NCBI RefSeq assembly: GCF_019688735.1
Contig: NZ_JAIFYA010000005.1
Coordinates: 1 to 64,000, forward strand
Direction: 5' to 3'
Source of the DNA: Thermosulfurimonas sp. F29
Lineage (GTDB): Bacteria > Desulfobacterota > Thermodesulfobacteria > Thermodesulfobacteriales > Thermodesulfobacteriaceae
DNA: 64,000 nt
Of this stretch, positions 14,067-22,059 are shown in pieces (within the stretch, counting starts at the first letter, position 1; every line of letters starts with the position of its first letter). The translations under genes were made by a program, and so were the position numbers. The notes beneath the pieces were generated by a model. That model worked only from the letters and a program-made list of their open reading frames with translations, was not told the DNA's origin and searched no databases.

Positions 14067-17000
14067 TTATTCAAGGCATACTTCATAGTAAGTGTAGACC
14101 ACATCGGAGAGGTCGGGATTGGCCGCAAAACCGATGTACACATCGTAACATCCCGTGAGTCCCGAGAGATCCACAGGCTCGGACAGAATCGGGAAGCTCA
14201 CCACCTCGCCGAGCGTGGTCTCGCCCAGGGAGCCGAGATCACCGCACCAGGAACCGTCGCTCGCGCACACCAGGTAGTAGAGAGTGGCGGTCTGGCCCTG
14301 GCGATCCGCCGGAACGACCATCTCGGGAACTAAGGTCACCGCGCTCTTGTCCTCACCGGAGATGGTGAGACTGGTCACGGGCTCCGTGGCCGGGTTGTCC
14401 AGGGTGTAGGTCTGCGCAATCGGCTCAGCCGGAGCCGCCGCTCCTCCCATCTGCTGAGGCTCCGCATGGCAGGCACCGTCGTACCAGTAACCGCCAGCGT
14501 TCTCGCAGTCGGTCTGCGTGGTGCAGGCCGTAAGGTTGTCAGAAGAGCACTCCTCCGCAGGCTGAGGCGCAACACAGGTGCCGTTCTCCCACACGCCGCC
14601 GGCCGCCTCACAGTCGCTCTGCGTGGTGCAGGCCGTAAGGTTGTCAGAAGAGCAGACCGGCTGGGCAGAGACGGTCACCGTGAGCGAACCGGTTACGCCT
14701 TCACAGGTGGCCGTAATGTGAGCCGTTCCCTCAATGGTTCCAGCCTGAATCTCCACGGGAACCTCGCCGTCGGCACCAGTCTGGACCGTATCCGTAGCCG
14801 GAGCGGCTACATTCTCCGCATCCGTGGAGAGGGTACAGGTCCGACCCGAAAGACCATTGCCTTCACTATCGGTAACCCGCAGGGTAGCGGAAACCGTGCC
14901 CTCGGGCTGGACGGAAACGCTGGTCGGCTCGAAGGCCACGCTGGCCACGCTGGCCGGGATATCATTTACCGAACGCACGATGTGCACCGTGGCCGTGTCC
15001 GCCACCGAACCAGAGGTGTTCCGCACGGTAAACTCCACATCTCCGGGCGTGTTCTGCACCTCCACGATCAACACCAGTTCGCCCGTAGCCGTGCTCGCCG
15101 GGAGCACATCCCCGTGATGATACTCAGTAGTCCCGGTCTTATCGTAGATTTTAACCGCCGACGGATTACTCACCAGCAGAGTAAAGGTTCCACTGTTCCA
15201 GGCGATAGGATCGCCATTTTCGTCGTAAGCCTTAATGAGCAGAGGAATCTGTCCGTTGGTAAGGGCGTATTCACGTCCAGGGAGCACCTCTATACGGGAG
15301 AGCTTGGCGGATTCCACCACCCGCACCGGCACCTGCACAGGATCCACGCCCGGAATAGAAACCGCAAACTCCAGCGTGTCGTTCCCCACGCTGTTAAAGG
15401 TGGCCTTCACCGCCTCTCCGTTATCCATGCTGGTAGCGTTAAGCGTAGCCACCCCTTCCAGGGCATCTACATAGATGGTCTCTCCCGTCTTGACGTTCCC
15501 GTAAGCGTCCTCAACCACCACCACATAGTCTCCCGCAGGCGCCGTGGCGTTGTTCCAGAACTCAAAGCTTACTGGAGCACCACTATAGGTAGACTCTATA
15601 CCCGCGCTCACATCCGTACGATCCGAACCGCGTCCGATACAAGCGTTATAATCAGCGGTCTTTTCTTTATACACCGCTATCCGGTACGCTTCCGCCGGAT
15701 TGACGGAAATAGTAAAGTTGTCCGACCTGTCCGGCATGTACTGAGTCCCGGTGCTTCCCCAGCGCACCACATAGTACTCTCCGCCATCTCCGGTGAAGGC
15801 CTTATTGTAACGGAGATCCACCACACCGATACCCACGATCCGCGAGGTAACCTCACCCACCTTGGTGCCGTTGTCGTAAAGCTCCACCACCACCGACTTG
15901 TTAAGCAGGGCACTGTCAGCCTGGAAGGTAACGGTGGCGTTAGTGGTGTTATCCAAGTCTATCACTAAAGACCCGTCTCCAAAAACATCCCAGCTCGTAC
16001 CCACACCAGTCGCTGTGGACACCACAGTCGTACCACATTTTAGCGTAGCATTAGTAGATGTTCCGTTGGTTACTATCTCCAGCGTGTACGCCTCGTCACA
16101 CCAGGCCGTGGCGTTAGTGAAGTTACCGGCCACGGTGGCGTTGGCTATGCTCGAGTTACTCGATTTAAGCGTAAAAGTATTGTCTGTGGCGTTGTCCACC
16201 AGCCCCACCAGGATGGCGTTCGCAAGGGTCTGCCCCGCGGTGTAGGTGGCGTTGTGCCCGATCACCAGGAGGCCTTTCTGATAAATAGTAAGCTCAAGGC
16301 TCGAAGGCGTAACCTCATAAGGGGCCGAAAAACTGAGGGTTGCGGTGACCATCCCGTTGCTGAAGGCCGTGGCCGCAAGCGGAGCGTCCAGACGGAAGTC
16401 GCTGAAGGTAGCTGTATTAGTACCATTATTAATGGTTATGGTAGCGGTATCGGTGCCGGCCAGGACCTTGTAGTTGGAAGACACCTGAACCTCAACAGGG
16501 GAAGTTACCTCGTCCGTATCCGCAGGATTGCCATACTGATCCACCAGCGTCACCGTAAGCGTGGGGGAGCCAGCATTGGATTTATCGTTGTCCATGTAGT
16601 TGAAATCAAGCGCAGCCTGGACCCTGGCGGGACCAAGCGGATCCACTGTAAGAGTGCCGGTCTGCACCTCGTGGATCTCCCCAAGCGTGCTTTCGCCAGA
16701 CATGTAAATGGTGTAGTTGCCGGCCTTGGTGAGCGTCCCCGCGGGAACATGCACCAGAGCCACACCGTTTTGCATCTCTCCGGTCACCGTAACCACTCCC
16801 TCACAATCGCTCGCACCCTGGGGCACAAAATAAATCGTGAACTCTCCGTTCTGATAAAGAGTAGTATTGGCACTCGTGGTGCAATTAAGATTAGCGCAGG
16901 CCAAAACCTTCATGGTAAAGGGCTGACCCGCGTCGATCTTGGCTACATTCCCCGTGGAATTGGTGGTGCTGTTGGCATATTCGGCTCCCACATTGTCGCC

Positions 17001-17540
17001 CCCGGGATTGTCCGGCTCGATGGAGACCAGAAGAAGACCAGCGGCCTGATTGGGAGCCGGATGAACGGTTATGGGGATCAGCTTGGCCGGAAGAGCCAGA
17101 TAGTCTCCATCCACATCCTTTACAAAGACCTGAACCCTGAGCGTATCCTCTCCCGGAGTATTATAAGTAATATGAAACCGGGCCACTCCATTCTTCACCG
17201 CCACCTTCATGGTGTCCGCAGCAAAAGAACCCCACGCATCCACATTAGTGCCGTTTTCTGCAGGCCCATTAATAGTTCCGATTACCGTCCCCACATCCAC
17301 ATAGGCATAATCCACCCCGGATTCGGCGAAGACATCTACCTCGCCATTTTCGTTCAGAAGCTCCACCACCACATTCACCGAGGAACCGACGGAGACCTCC
17401 GTGCGATCGAGATTCACCCGAAAATCACTCACCGAAGTATTCACCACTCCATCGCCCGCAAACGCCCCCAGCGCCAGCACAAACACCCACATCAGCGCCA
17501 GAAGGGGTACCCCTAAAAATTTAGAAACTTTACTACCCAT
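14067..17540 (-). CDS. Large exported Ig-like (invasin/Big-type) repeat protein with Cys-rich repeats
   Basis: 1157 residues from the ATG at 17540, which has AGGAGGT upstream. A signal peptide (SKFLGVPLLALMWVFVLALG, cleaved near AFA) precedes a series of Ig-like beta domains. VDLTEVSVGSS-like starts and the clear bacterial-Ig unit PTSVSVQPEGTVSATLRV...LTVTVSAQ (about 865-960) are visible. Next come two Cys repeats of the form CSSDNLTACTTQxDC..AGG.W..G.C, encoded by a 37-bp DNA direct repeat (14513-14549, 14618-14654). Last is the shared C-terminal domain (LVPEMVVPADRQGQTATLYY ... YYEVCLE). About 28 N-X-S/T sequons are present. Likely a surface adhesin or structural protein. Confidence 0.85.
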   Translation of the reverse strand: MGSKVSKFLGVPLLALMWVFVLALGAFAGDGVVNTSVSDFRVNLDRTEVSVGSSVNVVVELLNENGEVDVFAESGVDYAYVDVGTVIGTINGPAENGTNVDAWGSFAADTMKVAVKNGVARFHITYNTPGEDTLRVQVFVKDVDGDYLALPAKLIPITVHPAPNQAAGLLLVSIEPDNPGGDNVGAEYANSTTNSTGNVAKIDAGQPFTMKVLACANLNCTTSANTTLYQNGEFTIYFVPQGASDCEGVVTVTGEMQNGVALVHVPAGTLTKAGNYTIYMSGESTLGEIHEVQTGTLTVDPLGPARVQAALDFNYMDNDKSNAGSPTLTVTLVDQYGNPADTDEVTSPVEVQVSSNYKVLAGTDTATITINNGTNTATFSDFRLDAPLAATAFSNGMVTATLSFSAPYEVTPSSLELTIYQKGLLVIGHNATYTAGQTLANAILVGLVDNATDNTFTLKSSNSSIANATVAGNFTNATAWCDEAYTLEIVTNGTSTNATLKCGTTVVSTATGVGTSWDVFGDGSLVIDLDNTTNATVTFQADSALLNKSVVVELYDNGTKVGEVTSRIVGIGVVDLRYNKAFTGDGGEYYVVRWGSTGTQYMPDRSDNFTISVNPAEAYRIAVYKEKTADYNACIGRGSDRTDVSAGIESTYSGAPVSFEFWNNATAPAGDYVVVVEDAYGNVKTGETIYVDALEGVATLNATSMDNGEAVKATFNSVGNDTLEFAVSIPGVDPVQVPVRVVESAKLSRIEVLPGREYALTNGQIPLLIKAYDENGDPIAWNSGTFTLLVSNPSAVKIYDKTGTTEYHHGDVLPASTATGELVLIVEVQNTPGDVEFTVRNTSGSVADTATVHIVRSVNDIPASVASVAFEPTSVSVQPEGTVSATLRVTDSEGNGLSGRTCTLSTDAENVAAPATDTVQTGADGEVPVEIQAGTIEGTAHITATCEGVTGSLTVTVSAQPVCSSDNLTACTTQSDCEAAGGVWENGTCVAPQPAEECSSDNLTACTTQTDCENAGGYWYDGACHAEPQQMGGAAAPAEPIAQTYTLDNPATEPVTSLTISGEDKSAVTLVPEMVVPADRQGQTATLYYLVCASDGSWCGDLGSLGETTLGEVVSFPILSEPVDLSGLTGCYDVYIGFAANPDLSDVVYTYYEVCLE

Positions 17541-17588
17541 AAGCCTACCTCCTTCTGAAAAGTAGTCTTCCAGGCCCATCTTATGGCC

Positions 17589-17616
17589 TTTTTAGCAAAT
17601 CCATCCACCGTGTCAA
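17589..17616 (-). promoter_or_regulatory. Candidate promoter for the Ig-like adhesin gene
   Basis: On the minus strand TTGACA (17611-17616), a 16-bp spacer and TAAAAA (17589-17594), ending about 48 bp upstream of the ATG at 17540. The -35 box is a consensus match. The rest of the gap (17617-17790) holds no gene; it is low-complexity purine/pyrimidine-rich DNA. Confidence 0.55.
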
Positions 17617-17790
17617 GCCCCTTTCACTCTCCCAACCCTCACTCTCCGGAGAAGGATTTCGTCTTTTTCAAGATTTAATGCAGGATTCATGCCAGTATAG
17701 GTGCTCCCTCCACTAAGGTAGGGAGACAGGGGACAGGAGAGGGTAAGGGACTTATCTCCTTTCTTAAGGGGGGTAGGAGGGATTGTGGGG

Positions 17791-17829
17791 TGGCTAAATT
17801 CGACCAGCTCTGGCTAAATTTAGCCAGAG
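17791..17829. repeat. 22-bp perfect palindrome plus an extra half-site
   Basis: CTCTGGCTAAA followed by its exact reverse complement (17808-17829), abutting the stop codon of the CAP protein gene. A further TGGCTAAATT half-site lies at 17791-17800. It could be a 3' transcript hairpin without a T-run, or an operator with three half-sites. Confidence 0.6.
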
Positions 17830-18678
17830 TTAAAATCTCAGAACGATACCTTGAGAAGGATCCACCACATAGAGCTGTTCCCCTCCTAATTTGAGCCGGT
17901 AAGTCTCCGACAGGGACGGAAAGACAAAGAAGAAACTCCCGTCGGGGAAAATCGGAAGCTCGAAAGCAGGTCCGTACGGAAAGATTTCGAGTGTCGCCTC
18001 TTGAAGGCTCTCAAGAGGTGCTCTGGCGATCAGAACACCAGGGATGCCTTCGTCAGACAAAGCAAAAAAAACATCCAGGATATAAGCGTAATATGGACGT
18101 CCATCGAACATCAAAATTCCCGCCACCATAGCCGCTCCCGCAGCCCGGTAGAAGGGGAACACCAGGGGCGCGCCCTCCGCCGAACGCATGGCGAGGGCGT
18201 CCTCCTCAAGACTCTTCACCAGGATATCCAGCGCCCGCTCCGGGGTTACGGACTGCTCGAAGACCATAACGGCCAGGCTCTCACCCACGAAGGCCGCCGG
18301 ATAACCCGCGGAAAGCACCCGTTCCATCGGCCCGAACCCTTCGGGACTCACATGCGAGAAGTAACCCCGCTCCAGCATGTCGCGCGCGTGTTCGGCCGCC
18401 GCTTCGGCCAGGGCCTCGCTCCAGGAAAGAGGAGGTTGAAGGGCAAGTACGGAAAGCGCCTCCCTCACCGCCGGCGGAAGGTCCTCCCGGGCAAGATATT
18501 CCTCCGCCCTGCCGCGGAATTCGTTTATGCGTTCCAGGGCCGCCGACGCAAGCTCCGGAAACTCCAGGAGATAGACCTGAAAGGTCCCGTTGTGACCGGA
18601 CGCAACCCCTCCGGCCCGGACCGGAACCGGCGCAAGGATCAATAACAGAACGATCAGGCACCTCGCCACCGAAAGCAT
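17830..18678 (-). CDS. Exported CAP/SCP-domain (YkwD-like) protein
   Basis: 282 residues. A signal peptide (MLSVARCLIVLLLILAPVPVRA) is followed by a CAP superfamily domain: LSWSEALAEAAAEHARDMLERG, then YFSHVSPEGFGPMERVLSAG, and GESLAV. This is the bacterial SCP pattern of helix 1, the HS/SH catalytic-like His and the G-E motif. The C-terminal about 80 residues are beta-rich (TLEIFPYGPAFELPIFPDGS). Bacterial CAP proteins are secreted and bind lipids or act as putative proteases; the precise role is unknown. It could be a T2SS substrate, judging by context only. Confidence 0.85.
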   Translation of the reverse strand: MLSVARCLIVLLLILAPVPVRAGGVASGHNGTFQVYLLEFPELASAALERINEFRGRAEEYLAREDLPPAVREALSVLALQPPLSWSEALAEAAAEHARDMLERGYFSHVSPEGFGPMERVLSAGYPAAFVGESLAVMVFEQSVTPERALDILVKSLEEDALAMRSAEGAPLVFPFYRAAGAAMVAGILMFDGRPYYAYILDVFFALSDEGIPGVLIARAPLESLQEATLEIFPYGPAFELPIFPDGSFFFVFPSLSETYRLKLGGEQLYVVDPSQGIVLRF

Positions 18679-18722
18679 CCCACTTCAAATATAATGCAAA
18701 AACGGTTCCGTTTTCTACCGTT

Positions 18723-18786
18723 CCCCGGCCCTCCCCTATCCTCCCCCACGGGGGGCTTATCCCCCTTCTCAAGGGGGATCAGGGGT
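18723..18786. repeat. GC-rich dispersed inverted-repeat element (copy A)
   Basis: C-run and G-run blocks (CCCTCCCC, ACGGGGGG, CCCCCTTCTCAAGGGGG) in alternating order. The same architecture recurs at 31681-31750 and 59198-59268, always between genes, so it resembles REP-type or widespread intergenic repeats. Confidence 0.5.
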
Positions 18787-18841
18787 TACTAACTGTTAAC
18801 CGACTATACAGCTCATTTAAGATTTGAAGTAAAATGGAAGC

Positions 18842-20026
18842 ATGAAATTAAGCTACAAGCTCAAAGTCTTCGCCAATAAGGGTAAAATTGCCGTCCTGGA
18901 AAGTTTGGCGAACTTCTGGGTTCGCAAGGTGAACGAGTACATCGTCCTTTACTGGCGGATGCCCGACTGGGAGATAAAGCTTGCGAAACCTCCTGCGGAG
19001 TTTCGGGGTTCCGGTTCCAAGCTTGAGAATCTGGCTTCGGTCAAAGCCTGGCAGATGGTAAGAGCGGTGCGGAAGAAAAAAAGAGGGCCAAAGGTCAAAC
19101 CGGTTTTGAAGAAGATTGAATTTGAGCTGGATGAGACGCTTTTCGCCTTTGGGGACTTCACCACGAAGGAGTTCGACCTCTGGATCAAGGCTTATTCTGG
19201 GGAGAAGGGCAAGCGGATAGCCATACCGGTCAAGAAGCATCGGCGGTTGAACTACTGGCTCAAGCGGGGAGCCAGGTTTCAGAAGACGGTGAAGTTCAAG
19301 AAGATAAACGGTGAGTGGTACGCGGTAGTGTTTCTCAGCCCACCGCCAAAGGAACCCAAAGGGGATGTTCCGGTGGTAGGAATGGATCTGGATTACACCA
19401 ATGGAGCGGTGGATTCTGCGGGAAGGGTCTGGTTTGACGAACGCTGGGTGAATCTCAGACAGCGAACCAAGTGGAGGCTTTACCCGGACGGGAACAATCC
19501 CCTCAAGCAGGAATTCAACCGATTGGCGAAGAGACTGGTGAATGAGTATGGGTGTCATTTAGCCTTTGAGAGGCTGGAATTAAGGGGCAAGCGAGGGAGA
19601 AGTAGAAAGTTTCGCCGGGACTACAAGAACCTACCCTATGGACACTTAGCCCGCCGGGTGAAGGTCCTGGCTGGTCTGGAAGGTTTCCGGACGGTCAGGG
19701 TCAACCCGGCGGGGACTTCGCAGACCTGCCCGGTGTGCGGACACAGGGAAAGGAGGAACCGAAAGGGAGAGGAATTTCGATGTGTGAGGTGTGGATTTTC
19801 GGCGCAGGCAGATGTGGTAGGTGCGGTCAACATTGCGATTCGGGCAGGCCAAAAGCATGGATTTCGGCCCGTGGTGGTCCGGGCCGTAGCCGAAGGGTGG
19901 AGGAGGCGAAGCATTCGGCCACCGGTGGAGCGCTTTGTCGTCTGGACTCTACTCCAGAGTAGGCCACCCGCCGATTTCCGCGGGTGTGATCCTCCGTGCC
20001 ATGCCTATCCGGTAAGCTACGGATAG
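18842..20026 (+). CDS. tnpB: TnpB RNA-guided nuclease (IS605 OrfB family)
   Basis: 394 residues. The RuvC-like active site appears intact: D182 in VVGMDLDYTNGA, E243 in HLAFERLELRG, D324 in SAQADVVGAVNIA. A four-Cys zinc ribbon (CPVCGH ... CVRCG) lies between the last two. The N-terminal about 170 residues are the basic wedge/REC part. Length is normal for TnpB (about 370-420). Related proteins cut DNA guided by an RNA from the element's right end. The stop overlaps the convergent subtilisin stop by 10 bp. Confidence 0.93.
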   Translation: MKLSYKLKVFANKGKIAVLESLANFWVRKVNEYIVLYWRMPDWEIKLAKPPAEFRGSGSKLENLASVKAWQMVRAVRKKKRGPKVKPVLKKIEFELDETLFAFGDFTTKEFDLWIKAYSGEKGKRIAIPVKKHRRLNYWLKRGARFQKTVKFKKINGEWYAVVFLSPPPKEPKGDVPVVGMDLDYTNGAVDSAGRVWFDERWVNLRQRTKWRLYPDGNNPLKQEFNRLAKRLVNEYGCHLAFERLELRGKRGRSRKFRRDYKNLPYGHLARRVKVLAGLEGFRTVRVNPAGTSQTCPVCGHRERRNRKGEEFRCVRCGFSAQADVVGAVNIAIRAGQKHGFRPVVVRAVAEGWRRRSIRPPVERFVVWTLLQSRPPADFRGCDPPCHAYPVSYG

Positions 20027-20031
20027 GTATG
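19880..20031 (+). ncRNA. Predicted omega (reRNA) region of the TnpB element
   Basis: TnpB guide RNAs arise from the 3' end of tnpB and the right-end hairpin. Here the terminal hairpin is at 20000-20031, so the guide part would start just to its right, in the subtilisin 3' coding sequence. The limits given are approximate and inferred from the family. Confidence 0.4.
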
Positions 20032-21546
20032 GTTAAAAACGGAGGAACGGTTGAGGAAGAGGTGGCGGCGGCAGGAGAGGTCCGGGCCGCAGAGAAGGAT
20101 CTCCTGAAGGCCCCTCTCCAGGGAGTCCCCCTCCAGGGAGGCACAATAAAGCAGCGGAGAGGCCCCGAGAGGGCCGGAAAAACTCCAGAGCGTCCGAAAG
20201 GAGACCCCCGTTTCGGAAAGGACGGTCTGGCGTAGATAGAGGGAAAGGGAGGAGGTCTGCGGGCTGAACACATAGGCACAGAAGAATTCCGGATGGCCCG
20301 GGGCCGGATAGACCAGCGCCTCGGACACCCCGGGGCCGTCCTCCTGCCCCTCCTGCACCCTCACCCTTACGGAGCCGACCTTGAGGGGGGAGAGGCGGTA
20401 AAGGTATATCTCCGCCTCTCCGGGGGAAAGACCGCGAAGGATAAGCCGCCCCTCCGAGGGGGAAAACTCCTCCACCGCCACTCTCCGGGGATCCGTAACC
20501 AGCACCTCGAGAGAGGGATCGGGGAGAAAGAAGACCGTTCTTTTCTCTCCGGAGCGAAGGAACACCTCCGAGGGGAGCAGGGGAAGATCCCGGGAAAACC
20601 AGGCCAGCAGGGCCCCCCAGACCGAAAGCCGGCCGAAACCGTAGTCCGTATCGTATCCGGGAGGGTCGGGATCCCCGGATCCCTCCGCCAGCAGGTAGCG
20701 CCAGAGCTCCGGGAAGAGTGCTTCCCCCGAAGGGACTTTCTCCATGAGAAGGGCCAAGGTGCCGGAGACGATGGCCGCGGCCAGAGAGGTGCCGCTCATG
20801 TAGGTGTATTCCCCGAAGATGGACGGAACGCGCAGGGATTGTCCGGGAGCGGCCAGGAAAAGCCCCCTTCCCCGGTTGGAGGAAGGGACGAGTTCCCCCG
20901 TAGGCCCGAAGGCGGCCACGGATATTACCCCCGGAACGGAAGCGGGGAAGTCCAGTTCCTCAAGCCCCTCGTTTCCCGCGGCCGCCACCACCGGAACACC
21001 CTTCCTCAGGAGGTCCTTCACCAGACGGGTCACCTCCCCGGAAGCCTCCGAGAGCACCAGACTCAGATTCACCACCACCGGCCCGTCGATCCTTTCCAGC
21101 AGGTCGAAAATGTACGCCAGAGCCCGTTCAAGGGCCGCGGTCTCGAAGAAGGACTCTCCGTCCCGATTGATCTTGAGAGGAACGATCTCGGCGCACGGAG
21201 CCACCTGAAGCACCAGACCGGCCGTGGCGGTGCCGTGACCCAGCCGATCGGTCACATCGGTGTCGTTGTCCCCGAAGTCGTAAGCCAGATCGAGACGGAG
21301 ATGACCCTCCAGGGCCGGATGATCGGGTTTTACCCCGGAGTCCACCATGACGACCGTAACCCCCCGCCCGCAGGCAAAAGCCCGGGCCTCGGAGATCCTT
21401 ATCGCGCTAAGCCACCAGTCTCCCTCCTGCGTGGGAAGGACCTCGGAGGCCGGAAACCAGCCCCCGGCCCACACCCCGAAACAGCGGCAACATATCCAGA
21501 AAACCAGCCACGCCACCCTCCGCCTCATCCTCCGGATTTTTTGCAA
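20017..21546 (-). CDS. Secreted subtilisin-like serine protease (S8)
   Basis: About 509 residues. The catalytic triad is complete: D69 in TVVMVDSGVKPDH, H104 in RLGHGTATAG, S254 in YMSGTSLAAAIVSG; AAAGNEG carries the oxyanion Asn. The N-terminus is a hydrophobic signal (VAWLVFWICCRCFGVWAGG) with no obvious long propeptide. The C-terminal about 220 residues are beta-rich with a few Cys and no named domain. The start is unclear: TTG 21546, ATG 21528 and GTG 21516 are all possible, the GTG having GGAGG spaced upstream. The last five codons lie within the TnpB element's terminal hairpin. Likely exported, and a plausible T2SS cargo. Confidence 0.88.
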   Translation of the reverse strand: MQKIRRMRRRVAWLVFWICCRCFGVWAGGWFPASEVLPTQEGDWWLSAIRISEARAFACGRGVTVVMVDSGVKPDHPALEGHLRLDLAYDFGDNDTDVTDRLGHGTATAGLVLQVAPCAEIVPLKINRDGESFFETAALERALAYIFDLLERIDGPVVVNLSLVLSEASGEVTRLVKDLLRKGVPVVAAAGNEGLEELDFPASVPGVISVAAFGPTGELVPSSNRGRGLFLAAPGQSLRVPSIFGEYTYMSGTSLAAAIVSGTLALLMEKVPSGEALFPELWRYLLAEGSGDPDPPGYDTDYGFGRLSVWGALLAWFSRDLPLLPSEVFLRSGEKRTVFFLPDPSLEVLVTDPRRVAVEEFSPSEGRLILRGLSPGEAEIYLYRLSPLKVGSVRVRVQEGQEDGPGVSEALVYPAPGHPEFFCAYVFSPQTSSLSLYLRQTVLSETGVSFRTLWSFSGPLGASPLLYCASLEGDSLERGLQEILLCGPDLSCRRHLFLNRSSVFNHTYP

Positions 21547-21737
21547 ATTTCATGCCAGCCTTTTAAAGCCTTGCGAATTAAGAAAGTTTTTATTTTTTTT
21601 GATCGATTCCGCAAAAATGTTCACTCGGACCGATATGATGGTCACATTTATGTAGAGTTAAAATAAATTTAATAATTTTTATTAATAAAGTTTATAAAAA
21701 TAAAAACAAACGAACGACGGGCTGAGAAGGACCGCCG

Positions 21738-21753
21738 GTAGCACGCGTGCTAC
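21738..21753. repeat. 16-bp perfect palindrome at the edge of the origin
   Basis: GTAGCACGCGTGCTAC reads the same on both strands. A half-copy, GTAGCACGCT, lies at 22190-22199 on the other side of the iterons, so the pair brackets the origin. Possible binding site for a Rep or partition protein. Confidence 0.6.
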
Positions 21754-21785
21754 GAAAGTCGAAAAAAGTGCCTATAGTTTGTTGT

Positions 21786-21822
21786 TTGTCTATATTTTGT
21801 CAAAAGTTGTCTATATATTGTC
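21786..21822. repeat. Two 16-bp near-identical direct repeats near the origin
   Basis: TTGTCTATATTTTGTC (21786-21801) and TTGTCTATATATTGTC (21807-21822) are spaced 21 bp apart, two helical turns, on the same face of the helix. A further TTGTCTG follows at 21830-21836. They look like a second set of protein-binding repeats next to the iterons. Confidence 0.6.
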
Positions 21823-21878
21823 TTATTATTTGTCTGTAGGGCGTTCAACCCCTTGAGCATCAAGGGATTCCGGGGATT

Positions 21879-21987
21879 TTCTGCCCTCATTTCATGATAG
21901 TTCTGCCCTCATTTCATGATAGTTCTGCCCTCATTTCATGATAGTTCTGCCCTCATTTCATGATAGTTCTGCCCTCATTTCATGATA
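21879..21987 (+). repeat. Five tandem 22-bp iterons
   Basis: The unit begins TTCTGCCCTCATTTCATG and ends ATAG. Copies start at 21879, 21901, 21923, 21945 and 21967, with the last one a base short. The period of exactly 22 bp (two helical turns) and identity between copies indicate initiator binding sites. There are no spacers, so it is not a CRISPR array. Confidence 0.92.
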
Positions 21988-21990
21988 CCC

Positions 21991-22059
21991 CTATCATGAA
22001 ATGAGGACACACCTCCCGAAACCCTTGATATTCCCGGGTGGTTCACTCATGAAATGAGG
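21991..22059 (-). repeat. Inverted iteron copies
   Basis: CTATCATGAAATGAGG (21991-22006) and ACTCATGAAATGAGG (22045-22059) are reverse-complement copies of the iteron core. Opposed iterons often allow Rep-dimer 'handcuffing' for copy control; that role is inferred. Confidence 0.75.

Larger units (their letters stand above)
18784..20031 (+). mobile_element. Solo TnpB element (IS200/IS605-like, no TnpA)
   Basis: The limits are inferred from a short left hairpin (GGTTA...TAACC, 18784-18801) and a strong right hairpin (20000-20031, CCTATCCG/CGGATAGG stem extended by CAT/ATG, 8-base loop). Between them lies a single intact tnpB. No tnpA is present, so mobility would need one in trans. The right end reaches into the 3' end of the subtilisin gene. 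Confidence 0.55.

Noticed and set aside
14466-15968. Long plus-strand frames opposite the Ig-like adhesin (14466-15968, 16254-17516).
   Set aside because: Arg/His-rich, no domain, no ribosome-binding site; they mirror codon bias of the real minus-strand gene with signal peptide and Ig-like domains.
21879-21987. CRISPR array.
   Set aside because: The 22-bp units are directly adjacent with no spacers, and no cas genes are in the window; iterons explain the pattern.
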